64,000 nt of DNA from positions 1 through 64,000 of the forward strand of contig NZ_CACSJO010000010.1 in the NCBI RefSeq assembly GCF_902706195.1, in the 5' to 3' direction. The number at the start of each line of letters is the position of its first letter. Position 1 is the stretch's first letter. Under the pieces are notes generated by a model that was not told where the DNA came from, did no database searches, and worked only from the letters and a program-made list of their open reading frames with translations. Made by a program: the position numbers and the translations under genes. Source of the stretch: Novosphingobium sp. 18050. GTDB taxonomy: Bacteria; Pseudomonadota; Alphaproteobacteria; Sphingomonadales; Sphingomonadaceae. Of this stretch, positions 25,242-35,612 are shown one piece after another.

Positions 25242-26191
25242 TTTGCGCCTGCTTTCGGCTTCGCGTCCGCGAGTGCCTCGGCGATGATCGCCTCGACCAG
25301 TTCCGGGTATTCCATGCCGCAGGCGCGCGCCTGTTCGGGAACGAGGCTGAGCGGGGTCATGCCCGGCTGGGTGTTGACCTCAAGCAGGAACAGGCCCTCG
25401 ATCCCCTGCGTATCGTCCCAGCGAAAATCGGCACGGCTGGTGCCCTTGCAGCCCAGCAGCTGGTGCGAGCGCAGGGCAAAATCCTTGCAGGCCTGTGCGA
25501 TCTCGTCGGGGATCTCGGCCGGGCAGATGTGCTCGGTGAGACCCTCGGTGTACTTGGAATCGAAGTCGTAGAAGCCCGACTTGGGCTTCAGTTCGGTCAC
25601 CAGCAAGGCGCGGTCACCGATCACGGCGGTCGTCAGTTCGCGGCCCCGGATGTACGGCTCGGCCAGCAGTTCGTCGAACTCCTGCCACGGACCCTTCGCG
25701 CCCGGCGCAATGGGGTTGCCGTAATTGCCCTCGGCCGTGACGATGGCGACGCCCACCGACGAACCCTCGTTCACCGGCTTCAGAACATAAGGCCGCGGCA
25801 GGGGATCGCGCTCGTGGATTTCGGCGCACTTGACCACGCGGCCGCCGGGCATGGGGATGCCGTGAGGGACCAGCGCCTGCTTGGTCAGTTCCTTGTCGAT
25901 GGCGATCACCGAGGTCGCGAGCCCGGAGTGCGTGTAGGTGAGGCCCATCAGGTCCATCATGCCCTGCACCGTGCCATCTTCGCCCGGGGTGCCGTGAAGC
26001 GCGTTGAACACCACGTCCGGCTTTGCCTCTGCAAGGCGCAGTGCGACATCGCGGTCCATGTCGATGCGGGTGACCTTGTGGCCCTTGCTCTCGAGCGCCT
26101 TCGCCACGCCCTCGCCGCTCATCAGCGAGACCGGGCGTTCGCTCGACCAACCGCCCATCAGGACCGCGACATGGAGTGTAGAGAGGCTCAT
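25238..26191 (-). CDS. ddl: D-alanine--D-alanine ligase
   Basis: A 317-residue ATP-grasp enzyme joining two D-Ala for peptidoglycan precursors. The N-terminal signature is VLMGGWSSERPVSLMSG with HGTPGEDGTVQGMMDLMGLTYTHSG. The ATP-grasp core contains YVLKPVNEGSSVGV, and the C-terminal signature is LLEVNTQPGMTPLSLVP. It is coupled to ftsQ downstream and to the DUF4262 gene upstream by ATGA overlaps, an arrangement that places the DUF4262 protein between murB and ddl. Confidence 0.97.
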   Translation of the reverse strand: MSLSTLHVAVLMGGWSSERPVSLMSGEGVAKALESKGHKVTRIDMDRDVALRLAEAKPDVVFNALHGTPGEDGTVQGMMDLMGLTYTHSGLATSVIAIDKELTKQALVPHGIPMPGGRVVKCAEIHERDPLPRPYVLKPVNEGSSVGVAIVTAEGNYGNPIAPGAKGPWQEFDELLAEPYIRGRELTTAVIGDRALLVTELKPKSGFYDFDSKYTEGLTEHICPAEIPDEIAQACKDFALRSHQLLGCKGTSRADFRWDDTQGIEGLFLLEVNTQPGMTPLSLVPEQARACGMEYPELVEAIIAEALADAKPKAGAK

Positions 26192-26751
26192 GAATTCAGA
26201 CTCGTTCTGTAAAGCGGGGTTTGCAGGTCGCGCACTTCATCGGAGCAGCCCTTGTCCCAGGGGAACAGGCCGTCATCGACGCCGGGCCAGACGATCTGCA
26301 TGGCGCGGGTAAATTCGGTTTCCAGCTCAGTCTCGGCAAACCACATGGCGGAGTTGAAGTAGTAGGGCATCAGGCATTCCGCTTCGACTTCGCGCAGCAC
26401 GCAGCGATGCCCCTTGAGGATGCCCTCGATCTCCATCCAGTCCTCCAGCACCAGTCCCTCGCGGCACAGGTCGAGCACGCCGTTGATGACGGCGGCGGAC
26501 AGTTCGGCGGAGAAGCCGAAGACGATCACTTCGGGCTGATGCACCGACGCAGGGAAGCCGACCGAATACGCGAAGCGCTCGCCCTCGTCGATGTCGTCTT
26601 CGTCCTCCTCGCCGTCATTGCCCATGCCGTCATTATCGGGCGGAGAGACGACGGTGATGTGGCAGCCGAACTCCTCGATATTGTCGAGAATCTGGTCTTC
26701 GTGGTGGGAGAGTTCCCAGTCGTGGTCGCTCATCGAGTCTTCGTCGCTCAT
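26188..26751 (-). CDS. DUF4262-like protein inside the dcw operon
   Basis: A 187-residue acidic soluble protein. It begins MSDEDSMSDHDWELSHHEDQI, has an acidic low-complexity stretch (DEDDIDEGERF), then FAYSVGFPASVHQPEVIVFGFS, the pattern of DUF4262, and ends with a W-rich region (MQIVWPGVDDGLFPWDKGC). DUF4262 has no established function. ATG 26751 overlaps the murB stop and its own stop overlaps ddl, both as ATGA, so it is translated as part of the cell-wall operon. An in-frame ATG at 26733 is possible. Classical dcw clusters have no gene of this type here. The family call rests on recognition and is fairly good. Confidence 0.8.
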   Translation of the reverse strand: MSDEDSMSDHDWELSHHEDQILDNIEEFGCHITVVSPPDNDGMGNDGEEDEDDIDEGERFAYSVGFPASVHQPEVIVFGFSAELSAAVINGVLDLCREGLVLEDWMEIEGILKGHRCVLREVEAECLMPYYFNSAMWFAETELETEFTRAMQIVWPGVDDGLFPWDKGCSDEVRDLQTPLYRTSLNS

Positions 26752-27644
26752 GACTTGAGGCCCACGCGCTGGATTTCCCATTCGAGGTCGACGCCCGAGC
26801 GGTCCTTCACGCGGCGGCGTACTTCCTCGCCCAGATCCTCGATCTGGGCGGCGGTCGCATCGCCGGTGTTGAGCAGGAAGTTGGTGTGCTTCTCGCTGAC
26901 CTGCGCGCCGCCGATCTGGAGCCCCCGGCAGCCGGCTTCGTCGACCAGTTGCCAAGCCTTGTGGCCATCCGGGTTCTTGAAAGTCGAGCCGCCAGTCTTC
27001 GAGCGCAGCGGCTGGCTGGCCTCTCGCGCGGCGGAAATGCGGTCCATCTCGGCCTGGATCGCCGCCGGTTCGCCGGGGCGGCCCTTGAAACGTGCGGAGA
27101 CGACGACCGCACCTTCGGGCAATTCGGAATGGCGGTAGGTATAGCCAAGATCGGCGACGGTCAGCGTAACCAGTTCGCCCGAGCGCAACACCACCTCGCA
27201 GTCGATGAGGATGTCCGCGACCTCGCCACCATAGGCACCGCCGTTCATCCGCACGAAACCGCCCACTGTACCGGGGATCGAGCGCAGAAATTCGGCGCCT
27301 GCCACCCCTGCATCGCGCGCGATGGAGGAGACCAGAATCCCGCTCGCCCCGCCGCCGCAGATGAGCGTGACGTCGTCCGCCGTCACTTTGGCGAACGTCT
27401 TGCCGAGGCGGATCACGACGCCGGGCACCCCGCCGTCACGCACGATCATGTTGGAGCCGAGGCCCAGCGCCATGATCGGCACTGCCGCATCAAGACCGCG
27501 CAGGAAGTCCTGCAGGTCGGCCATGTCTTTCGGCTCGAACAGCCACTGCGCATGACCGCCCGCCTTGAACCAGACGAGCGGCGCCAGCGGCGCGTTCGGC
27601 GTCAGTTTGCCACGAACGGAAGGAAGGCTTGCCGCCTCAATCAC
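26748..27644 (-). CDS. murB: UDP-N-acetylenolpyruvoylglucosamine reductase
   Basis: A 298-residue FAD enzyme reducing UDP-GlcNAc-enolpyruvate to UDP-MurNAc. The FAD domain shows WFKAGGHAQWLFEP and ALGLGSNMIVRDGGVPGVVIRL. FLRSIPGTVGGFVRMNGGAYG is the family core, and GSTFKNPDGHKAWQLVDEAG plus SEKHTNFLLN mark the C-terminal substrate region. The start is GTG 27642-27644, directly abutting the murC stop (TAG GTG). The stop overlaps the DUF4262 start. Confidence 0.97.
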   Translation of the reverse strand: MIEAASLPSVRGKLTPNAPLAPLVWFKAGGHAQWLFEPKDMADLQDFLRGLDAAVPIMALGLGSNMIVRDGGVPGVVIRLGKTFAKVTADDVTLICGGGASGILVSSIARDAGVAGAEFLRSIPGTVGGFVRMNGGAYGGEVADILIDCEVVLRSGELVTLTVADLGYTYRHSELPEGAVVVSARFKGRPGEPAAIQAEMDRISAAREASQPLRSKTGGSTFKNPDGHKAWQLVDEAGCRGLQIGGAQVSEKHTNFLLNTGDATAAQIEDLGEEVRRRVKDRSGVDLEWEIQRVGLKS

Positions 27645-29063
<1,419 letters not shown>

Positions 29064-29085
29064 GCGGCGGCTCCGTGCGAAACAT

Positions 29086-29183
29086 GCTTCGACAAGCTCA
29101 GCATGAGCGGGGAGGGGAAGAAATGCGTAGAGTTCATATAGGCGAAATACACCAAGGTCCGCTCATCCTGAGCTTGTCGAAGG
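29086..29183. repeat. Inverted pair of TTCGACAAGCTCAG repeats in murG-murC gap
   Basis: A left half (29086-29110, TTCGACAAGCTCAG then CATGAGCGG) and a well-conserved right half in opposite orientation (29159-29183, CCGCTCATCC then TGAGCTTGTCGAAGG) flank 48 bases. The arms can fold into a long hairpin. It ends one base before the murG stop codon. Confidence 0.75.
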
Positions 29184-29184
29184 A

Positions 29185-30456
29185 TCACTGCGCAGACTCC
29201 CGCGCCAGCGCTTCACCGCCTTGCGGCGCAGCGGCCTTTTCCATGCGGATCACGTCCATGATCGGGGCAGCGCCAAAGCTCTCGACCAGATCGGCGAGAT
29301 CCTTGGCGGCGTTGGGATAACCGCAGTTCCAGGCCGCATGGGCCGCATTGGCCAGCGTATCGGGGTGCTGCGCGATGGCCTGGATCTGCAGGCACAGATC
29401 CTTGGCCATCTGCTGATGGATTTCCGACTGCTTCGAGAGCAGCGCGTTGCGCTTGTCGCCCTTGTAGTGGTCGGGCTCCTCGGTGGTGATCGCCGGTTGG
29501 CGGATCACGCGGGCACCGCCCGCCGCCACGATCTCACGCGCGTTGGCGGTCTGGTGGTCGTCGGTCGCATAAGGCAGCGGGATGAGGATTGCGGGACGGC
29601 CCACGCCGGTCAACTCCGCAATCGTCGAGGCGCCGGAGCGGCCGACGAACAGGTGCGCTCCGGCAAGCCGGTCGGCCATGTCCTCGAAATAGGTCGCCAG
29701 TTCGGCCGGAATACCGTGCGAGGCATAGCGCTGGCGCACGCCCTCGATGTCCTCGGGGCGGCACTGCTGGATCACCTGAAGGCGCGAACGCAGCGCCGGG
29801 GGCAGCATGGCCAGCCCCTCGGGCACGATCTGCGAAAGCACCCGCGCGCCCTGGCTGCCGCCGGTCACGAGGATGCGCAGCAGGCTGTCTTCCGAGAACT
29901 CTGGGAAAGGCTCGTCGCGCAGCGTCAGCACTTCCTCGCGCACCGGGTTGCCGACAAGCGTGACCTTGGCATCTAGCGACGGGTCAAGCCGATCCGTGCG
30001 CTCGCTGGAGGTGGCGATGGCATTCACGCGCTTGGCGAAGTAGCGGTTCACCCGGCCCAGCACCGCGTTCTGTTCATGAAGCACCGTCGGCAGCTTCGCC
30101 GCGCGCGCCGCGAGCAGCGTGGGGAGCGCGGGATAGCCGCCGAACCCGACGACAGCGGTAGGCTCGAACGTATCGAACAGGCGCAGCGCCATGCGCCGGC
30201 CTTCCAGCACGCCTCTGGCGCCCTTGATCCAACCTAGCGGGTTCTTCCCCGCGATCCGGCCGGCAGGCAGGACGTGGGCGGGAAGGTAGTCCGGCTTGCC
30301 GGGGATCGCGGCGCCGCGCTCGTCCGTCACCAGTGCGACATGGTGACCACGTGCGTGCAGTTCGGCAGCCAGCGCGAAAGCGGGGATGAGGTGTCCGCCG
30401 GTCCCGCCTGCGGCGAGGACATAGTGGCGGGAGACGAGGCCGGTTACCGGGCTCAT
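29185..30456 (-). CDS. murG: UDP-GlcNAc:lipid I GlcNAc transferase MurG
   Basis: A 423-residue GT28 glycosyltransferase making lipid II at the inner face of the membrane. The N-terminal glycine-rich loop is AAGGTGGHLIPAFALA, with VVGFGGYPALPTL and HEQNAVLGRVNR. The C-terminal half has LVTGGSQGARVLS, GRSGASTIAEL and IPLPYATDDHQTANA. It is longer than the usual 355-385 residues: an extra block of about 25 residues (EEPDHYKGDKRNALLSKQSE...) follows the donor site. ATG 30456 overlaps the ftsW stop (ATGA). Confidence 0.96.
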   Translation of the reverse strand: MSPVTGLVSRHYVLAAGGTGGHLIPAFALAAELHARGHHVALVTDERGAAIPGKPDYLPAHVLPAGRIAGKNPLGWIKGARGVLEGRRMALRLFDTFEPTAVVGFGGYPALPTLLAARAAKLPTVLHEQNAVLGRVNRYFAKRVNAIATSSERTDRLDPSLDAKVTLVGNPVREEVLTLRDEPFPEFSEDSLLRILVTGGSQGARVLSQIVPEGLAMLPPALRSRLQVIQQCRPEDIEGVRQRYASHGIPAELATYFEDMADRLAGAHLFVGRSGASTIAELTGVGRPAILIPLPYATDDHQTANAREIVAAGGARVIRQPAITTEEPDHYKGDKRNALLSKQSEIHQQMAKDLCLQIQAIAQHPDTLANAAHAAWNCGYPNAAKDLADLVESFGAAPIMDVIRMEKAAAPQGGEALARESAQ

Positions 30457-31649
30457 TGCGACTCTCCGATAGCGCGCAGCGAAAACTTCTCGCGCTTGAT
30501 GAACGGGTTGCGCCGGGTGACGGCGAGCAGCAGCCCCATGCTGAGGCACATCGCCACGGTGGACGAACCGCCGTAGCTGATGAGCGGCAGGGTCATGCCC
30601 TTGGACGGGAACAGCTGCAGGTTGACGAGAATGTTGATGAACGCCTGCCCGCCGAACTGCGCGGCGAAGCCCGATGCGGCGAGCACTGTGAACAGGTCCT
30701 CCTCCTCAACCAGCCGCAGGATCACGCGGGTCAGGATGGCGAGGTAGAGCATGACGATGATCATGCAGGCGAGCAGTCCGAACTCCTCGCCGATGACGGA
30801 GAAGATGTAGTCGGTATGTGCTTCCGGCAGGGCCAGCTTGCGCGTGCCCATCCAGAAGCCCAGCCCGGTCCAGCCGCCGTTGAGGATCGTGCGCTGTGCA
30901 AGGTCCACCTGATCGAACGCGGTGCCGCCGAACAGGAAGTTGTCGATGCGGTTGCGGCCGTTGTCATACGTGAAATACATCAGGACAAGGCCCGCAATGC
31001 CCGCTCCGAAGAACATGCCGATGCGTTTCAGATCGATCCCTGAAAGCAGGATCAGCACCAGAAAGGCGCCGGAAAATAGCATCGTCGAACCGAAGTCCGG
31101 CTGCAGCATCAACAGAGCGCCCAGCAGGCCCATCAGGCCGAAGCAGATGCCCACCACCGGAATGTTCGGATCGCGCGCCCGCCACGACAGTATCCAGGCG
31201 AGCAGGATCGGGAAGCCGCACTTGAGGAATTCCGACGGCTGGAGCGAGATGCCGAAGCGCAGCCAGCGCTTGGCGCCGTTCACTTCCGAACCGACCAGCG
31301 GCACCAGCACCAGCGCAATCAGCATCGCTCCGCCCAGCAGAATGCCGAAGCGGCGCGCATTGTCCTTGGTCAGAGTGGAGGCCCAGAACATCGCGATCAG
31401 GCCGAGCAACTGCCAGCGCATGTGCAGGTAGAAGAAGTGAAGCTGCGACAGCTTCTCCGCCGAGGTCGACAGACGGCGCGCGCTGGCGGGAGAACCCGCC
31501 GCCACTGCCACCGCGCCGATCGCCATGAGGATCAGCACGAGAACCAGTGTCGTGCGGTCGATCTCCTGCCACCAGATCGCAAGCTGGCTGCGCCGGTTGC
31601 GGTTATAGCGCTGCGAGGCTGCCGCCGGGTTGGGGGCGATGGTCGCCAT
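30453..31649 (-). CDS. ftsW: Peptidoglycan glycosyltransferase FtsW (SEDS)
   Basis: A 398-residue polytopic SEDS protein, the septal glycan polymerase that works with FtsI. About ten membrane segments are seen. Family signatures are NGAKRWLRFGISLQPSEFLK, LLMLQPDFGSTM, FDQVDLAQRTILNGGWTG, EAHTDYIFSVIGEEFG and LISYGGSS near the C-terminus. The N-terminus is a cytoplasmic Arg/Asn-rich segment. Its ATG shares one base with the murD stop (TGATG) and its stop overlaps murG. Confidence 0.96.
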   Translation of the reverse strand: MATIAPNPAAASQRYNRNRRSQLAIWWQEIDRTTLVLVLILMAIGAVAVAAGSPASARRLSTSAEKLSQLHFFYLHMRWQLLGLIAMFWASTLTKDNARRFGILLGGAMLIALVLVPLVGSEVNGAKRWLRFGISLQPSEFLKCGFPILLAWILSWRARDPNIPVVGICFGLMGLLGALLMLQPDFGSTMLFSGAFLVLILLSGIDLKRIGMFFGAGIAGLVLMYFTYDNGRNRIDNFLFGGTAFDQVDLAQRTILNGGWTGLGFWMGTRKLALPEAHTDYIFSVIGEEFGLLACMIIVMLYLAILTRVILRLVEEEDLFTVLAASGFAAQFGGQAFINILVNLQLFPSKGMTLPLISYGGSSTVAMCLSMGLLLAVTRRNPFIKREKFSLRAIGESQ

Positions 31650-33010
31650 CAGGCCCGTCCGTCCCCGGACGCGCTCTCGCCGATTTCGAGGAGCGCCTCG
31701 ACGATCTGGCGAAAAGCCTGCCCACGCGCTTCGTAGTCGCGGAACTGGTCGAAGCTGGCGCAGGCGGGGGAAAGCATGACAACGTCGCCGGGCTTCGCGG
31801 CGGCCATAGCCTCGCGGATCGCCTCGGCCATCATCTCGGAATTGTGAACCGGAATGTGCGGAGCCAGAATTTCGGCGAAACGCGGCCCGGCATCACCGAT
31901 GGTATAGGCAGCCGCGATGTTGCCGAAGAATGGCGCGCATTCGTCGAGGTTGTCACCCTTGGGCAAGCCGCCGAGAATCCAGTGGATGCGCGGCTGCGGG
32001 TCGGGCGGGAATGCGGCGATGGCGGGCGCAGTGGAGGCCGGGTTGGTCGCCTTGCTGTCGTTGATGTAGGTGACGCCGTTCGCCTCGGCCACGCGCTCCA
32101 TGCGGTGGGGCAGGCCGCTGAAGGTGCGCAGGGCCTTGCGCCACTGCGGCTTCTTGATGCCCAGCGCCTCGACGATGGCGACGGCCACGGCAGCGTTCTG
32201 AAGGTTGTGCGGTCCCTGCAGCGAAGGCCATTCCTTCTGGAGCGGAAGAAGGTCCGCGCCGTCGACCATGCGCACGAGGCCCGGCGCGCGGCGCGCTGCC
32301 TCGATGTGGGCGATGGCGCGCGTCTCGCGGTCGCCAGTGCCGAAGGCGGCGCTGCGCCCGCTGCCCTGCATCGCGAAAAGGCGCGCCTTGGAGGCGGCAT
32401 AAGCCTCGAACCCGTCGTAGCGATCGAGGTGGTCCGGGGTGATGTTGAGCAGCGCGGTCACATCGCAGTCGAGGCTATAGGTCAGGTCGATCTGGTAGCT
32501 GGACAGTTCCAGCACGTAGACGCCGCCAGCCGGCAGCGGCTCGGTGCCCAGCACGGGCACACCGATGTTGCCGCCCACGCGCGCGGTCACCCCGGCGCAC
32601 TCGAGCAGGTGGCAGACCAGCGAGGTCGTGGTCGACTTGCCGTTGGTGCCGGTGATGCCGACGACGCGGTGCGGGGGAAGGTCGCCACGCGCAAGCGCGA
32701 AAAGTTCGATATCGCCGATCACCGGCACGCCCGCGCGGGCGGCGGACTCGGCGATCGGGTGGCGGTTGAGCGGGATACCCGGCGAGACGACGACGCCGTC
32801 ATAGCCGGTCAGGTCTGCGGCGACAGGGTCGGTCAGTTCGACCTTGCCGCAGTCGGTCCACTCGCACAGCTGCTGGCGCGCTTCGTCGCGGCTGTCCCAG
32901 GCCATGACATGCGCCCCGCTCTCCACCAGCGTCGTGGCAGCGGTCAGCCCCGAGCGGGCAAGGCCGAGGACCGCGTAGCGCTTTCCGGCAAAGACGGGGG
33001 AGACGATCAT
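31649..33010 (-). CDS. murD: UDP-N-acetylmuramoylalanine--D-glutamate ligase
   Basis: A 453-residue Mur ligase adding D-Glu. The N-terminal domain has VLGLARSGLTAATTL and VVSPGIPLNRH. The ATP P-loop is VGITGTNGKSTTTSLVCHLL, followed by GGNIGVP, LELSSYQID and LNITPDHLDRY. The C-terminal domain has NDSKATNPASTAPAI and LSPACASFDQF. It begins 13 bases after mraY and shares one base with ftsW. Confidence 0.97.
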   Translation of the reverse strand: MIVSPVFAGKRYAVLGLARSGLTAATTLVESGAHVMAWDSRDEARQQLCEWTDCGKVELTDPVAADLTGYDGVVVSPGIPLNRHPIAESAARAGVPVIGDIELFALARGDLPPHRVVGITGTNGKSTTTSLVCHLLECAGVTARVGGNIGVPVLGTEPLPAGGVYVLELSSYQIDLTYSLDCDVTALLNITPDHLDRYDGFEAYAASKARLFAMQGSGRSAAFGTGDRETRAIAHIEAARRAPGLVRMVDGADLLPLQKEWPSLQGPHNLQNAAVAVAIVEALGIKKPQWRKALRTFSGLPHRMERVAEANGVTYINDSKATNPASTAPAIAAFPPDPQPRIHWILGGLPKGDNLDECAPFFGNIAAAYTIGDAGPRFAEILAPHIPVHNSEMMAEAIREAMAAAKPGDVVMLSPACASFDQFRDYEARGQAFRQIVEALLEIGESASGDGRA

Positions 33011-33023
33011 GCGCCCAGAACCC

Positions 33024-34094
33024 TCATCGCAGCTTCAGTGTGGCGAGGCCGAGCACGGCGAGGACGATCGAGATGATCCAGAAACGGATCACGACAGTCG
33101 ATTCGTGCCAGCCCTTCTGCTCGAAGTGGTGATGGATCGGCGCCATACGAAAGACGCGGCGGCCAGTGCGCTTGAACCAGAAGACCTGGATGATGACCGA
33201 AACGGCTTCCAGCACGAACAGCCCGCCGACGATGGCCAGCACGATCTCGTGGTGCGCGGCGACGGCGATGCAGCCCAGTGCGCCGCCCAGCGCAAGACTG
33301 CCGGTGTCGCCCATGAACACAGCGGCAGGCGGCGCATTGAACCACAGGAAGGCAAGGCCTGCCCCCATGATCCCGGCGCAGAAGATCGCCAGTTCGCCCG
33401 CGCGCGGAACGTGCGGAATGCCGAGATACGTCGCATAGTCGACGCGGCCAGCGAGGTAGCAGATGATCGCGAAGGTGCCCGCCGCGATGATGACCGGCAT
33501 CGTCGCAAGACCGTCGAGGCCATCGGTCAGGTTCACCGCATTGCCCGCGCCCACGATCACCACGGCGGCGAAGACGTAGTAGAACGGACCCAACGGAATG
33601 TACCGGCCCGACAGGAACGGCACGTAGAGGTTGGTGTTGAGCTGGCTGACGATGATGTACGAAGCGATGCCCGCGACGATAAATTCGAGCAGCAGGCGCA
33701 CCTTGCTGGACAAGCCGGCATGGTGGCGCTTGGTCACCTTGTCGTAGTCGTCAAGGAAACCGATGATCCCGAACCCGACGGTCACGGCCACGCAGGCCCA
33801 GACGAACGGGTTGGTCATGTCCATGAACAGCAGCATGGTGATAATCAGAGAAGTCAGGATCATCAGCCCGCCCATGGTGGGCGTGCCGCGCTTGGCGAGG
33901 TGGGTTTTCGGGCCGTCCTCGCGGATCGGCTGGCCCTTGCCCTGCCGGATTCGCAGCATGTTGATGAACTTGGGGCCGATAATCAGGCCGATCACCAGCG
34001 CCGTCATCAGCGCCGCGCCGGAACGGAACGTCTGGTAGCGGAAGAGGTTGGACAGTCCCTCGAAATGGAACCATTCTGCAATGAGATACAACAT
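33024..34094 (-). CDS. mraY: Phospho-N-acetylmuramoyl-pentapeptide transferase
   Basis: A 356-residue polytopic membrane enzyme forming lipid I from UDP-MurNAc-pentapeptide and undecaprenyl phosphate. Signatures include [26 protein letters not shown], the nucleotide region [13 protein letters not shown], and [15 protein letters not shown]. The C-terminal [13 protein letters not shown] holds the essential histidines. About ten membrane helices are apparent. It lies 17 bases after murF. Confidence 0.98.
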   Translation of the reverse strand: MLYLIAEWFHFEGLSNLFRYQTFRSGAALMTALVIGLIIGPKFINMLRIRQGKGQPIREDGPKTHLAKRGTPTMGGLMILTSLIITMLLFMDMTNPFVWACVAVTVGFGIIGFLDDYDKVTKRHHAGLSSKVRLLLEFIVAGIASYIIVSQLNTNLYVPFLSGRYIPLGPFYYVFAAVVIVGAGNAVNLTDGLDGLATMPVIIAAGTFAIICYLAGRVDYATYLGIPHVPRAGELAIFCAGIMGAGLAFLWFNAPPAAVFMGDTGSLALGGALGCIAVAAHHEIVLAIVGGLFVLEAVSVIIQVFWFKRTGRRVFRMAPIHHHFEQKGWHESTVVIRFWIISIVLAVLGLATLKLR

Positions 34095-34111
34095 CTTGCG
34101 GGGCCTAACCC

Positions 34112-35605
34112 CTACCCTTCCTGCTTGCTGAGCGCGGTCACGAGAGCTGACAGACCTACCGAATTCGAGCCTTTGACGAGGATGGCATCATCCCGTTCCA
34201 GCCCGAACGCGCGCAAGGTTTCGACAGCTTCCCGCACGCTTGGGCAATGCGCGAAGGGCGCGGTTTTGCCAAGGTCGGACGGGCCGGATTTCCCCAATTC
34301 CTCGGCTAAAGCGGCCATTTCGTCGCCTACCAGCAGGGCGTAGTCGACGCCCGCTTCGCGGATCGGCTCGGCCAGCGCGGCGTGATAGTCGGGGCCGTGG
34401 CTGCCCAGTTCCTTCATCGCGCCCAGAACAGCGATTCGCCGACGCGCCGGAGTGCGGCCGAGCTGCGCCAGCGTGGCCCGCATCGAGGCCGGGTTAGCGT
34501 TGTAGCTTTCGTCGATCAGCAGGGCCTTGCGCTGCCCATTGGCGTCCGGTTCGCCGCCTTCGACATCGATTTCAACACGGGCGCCGCGGCCGGGCATGCC
34601 GCCCATCTCGGCCAGCGCTACCCCAGCGGCACCGAGGTCGCCCTTGACGGCACGTACCGCGGCCATGACGGCCAGCGAGTTGATGACCTGATGCTCACCC
34701 GGCGCGGCGACGGTGTAGCACACGCGGCGATCGCCCATGTCGACGGTGACGAGCGAGCCGCCACCGATCGCGGGCACCGTGTCGAGCAGCCGCACATCGG
34801 CATCCGCCGCCTTGCCGAACGAAACGACCGTCGCTCCGCAGGCCAGCGCGCCTTCACGCAGACGGGCATAGTGCGGGCTGTCGATGGGGATGACGGCGGT
34901 GCCACCTTCCTCCAGCCCTTGGAAAATTTCGGCCTTGGCGTCGGCGATGGCCTCTTCCGAGCCCAGCATCTCTATGTGTGCGGGCGCGATCGTGGTGATG
35001 ACGGCAACGTTCGGGCGGACCTGACGGGTCAGCGCGGCGATCTCGCCCGCATGGTTCATGCCCATCTCGAACACGCCGAAGCGGCTGCGCCCCGGCATCC
35101 GGGCAAGGCTGAGCGGCACGCCGACGTGGTTGTTGTAGCTCTTGACCGAGCGATGCGCATCGCCCCGGCTGGAGCGATCGAGCGCGGCGAAGATCATTTC
35201 CTTCACGCCGGTCTTGCCGACCGATCCGGTAACCCCGATCACCGGGCCGCGAGCGCGCGCGCGGGCCGCCGCGCCAAGGCGTTCCAGCGCCTCCATCGTG
35301 TCGGCGACAAGAATATGCGGACCGTCTACCGGACGGTCCACCACCACGGCGGCGGCACCCTTGGCGAAGGCCATCTCGACGAAGCGGTGGCCGTCCATGG
35401 CCTCGCCCTTGAGCGCGAAAAACAGGTCGCCGGGCTGGACGTCGCGGCTGTCAATCTCGACGCCGGAGACGGTGAATTCGCCCCCCGATGCTCCGTGCAC
35501 CTCGCCTTTCACGGCGCGCGCGATGGAGCCTGCGTCCCACAGGACGTGAAGGTTCTCCTCTGCCGCATCGAGGGGCCAATCGAGGATCCGGGCAACAGCT
35601 ACCAT
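34112..35605 (-). CDS. murF: UDP-MurNAc-tripeptide--D-alanyl-D-alanine ligase
   Basis: A 497-residue Mur ligase adding D-Ala-D-Ala. The N-terminal domain shows [28 protein letters not shown]. The P-loop is [17 protein letters not shown], followed by [15 protein letters not shown] and [25 protein letters not shown] marks the C-terminal domain. The P-loop has SVGKTG where TNGKTT is usual in related ligases; MurF members do vary here. ATG 35605 is 7 bases after the murE stop, with GAAGG upstream; the frame to 35773 overlaps murE and is unlikely. Confidence 0.96.
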   Translation of the reverse strand: MVAVARILDWPLDAAEENLHVLWDAGSIARAVKGEVHGASGGEFTVSGVEIDSRDVQPGDLFFALKGEAMDGHRFVEMAFAKGAAAVVVDRPVDGPHILVADTMEALERLGAAARARARGPVIGVTGSVGKTGVKEMIFAALDRSSRGDAHRSVKSYNNHVGVPLSLARMPGRSRFGVFEMGMNHAGEIAALTRQVRPNVAVITTIAPAHIEMLGSEEAIADAKAEIFQGLEEGGTAVIPIDSPHYARLREGALACGATVVSFGKAADADVRLLDTVPAIGGGSLVTVDMGDRRVCYTVAAPGEHQVINSLAVMAAVRAVKGDLGAAGVALAEMGGMPGRGARVEIDVEGGEPDANGQRKALLIDESYNANPASMRATLAQLGRTPARRRIAVLGAMKELGSHGPDYHAALAEPIREAGVDYALLVGDEMAALAEELGKSGPSDLGKTAPFAHCPSVREAVETLRAFGLERDDAILVKGSNSVGLSALVTALSKQEG

Positions 35606-35612
35606 CGTCGTT

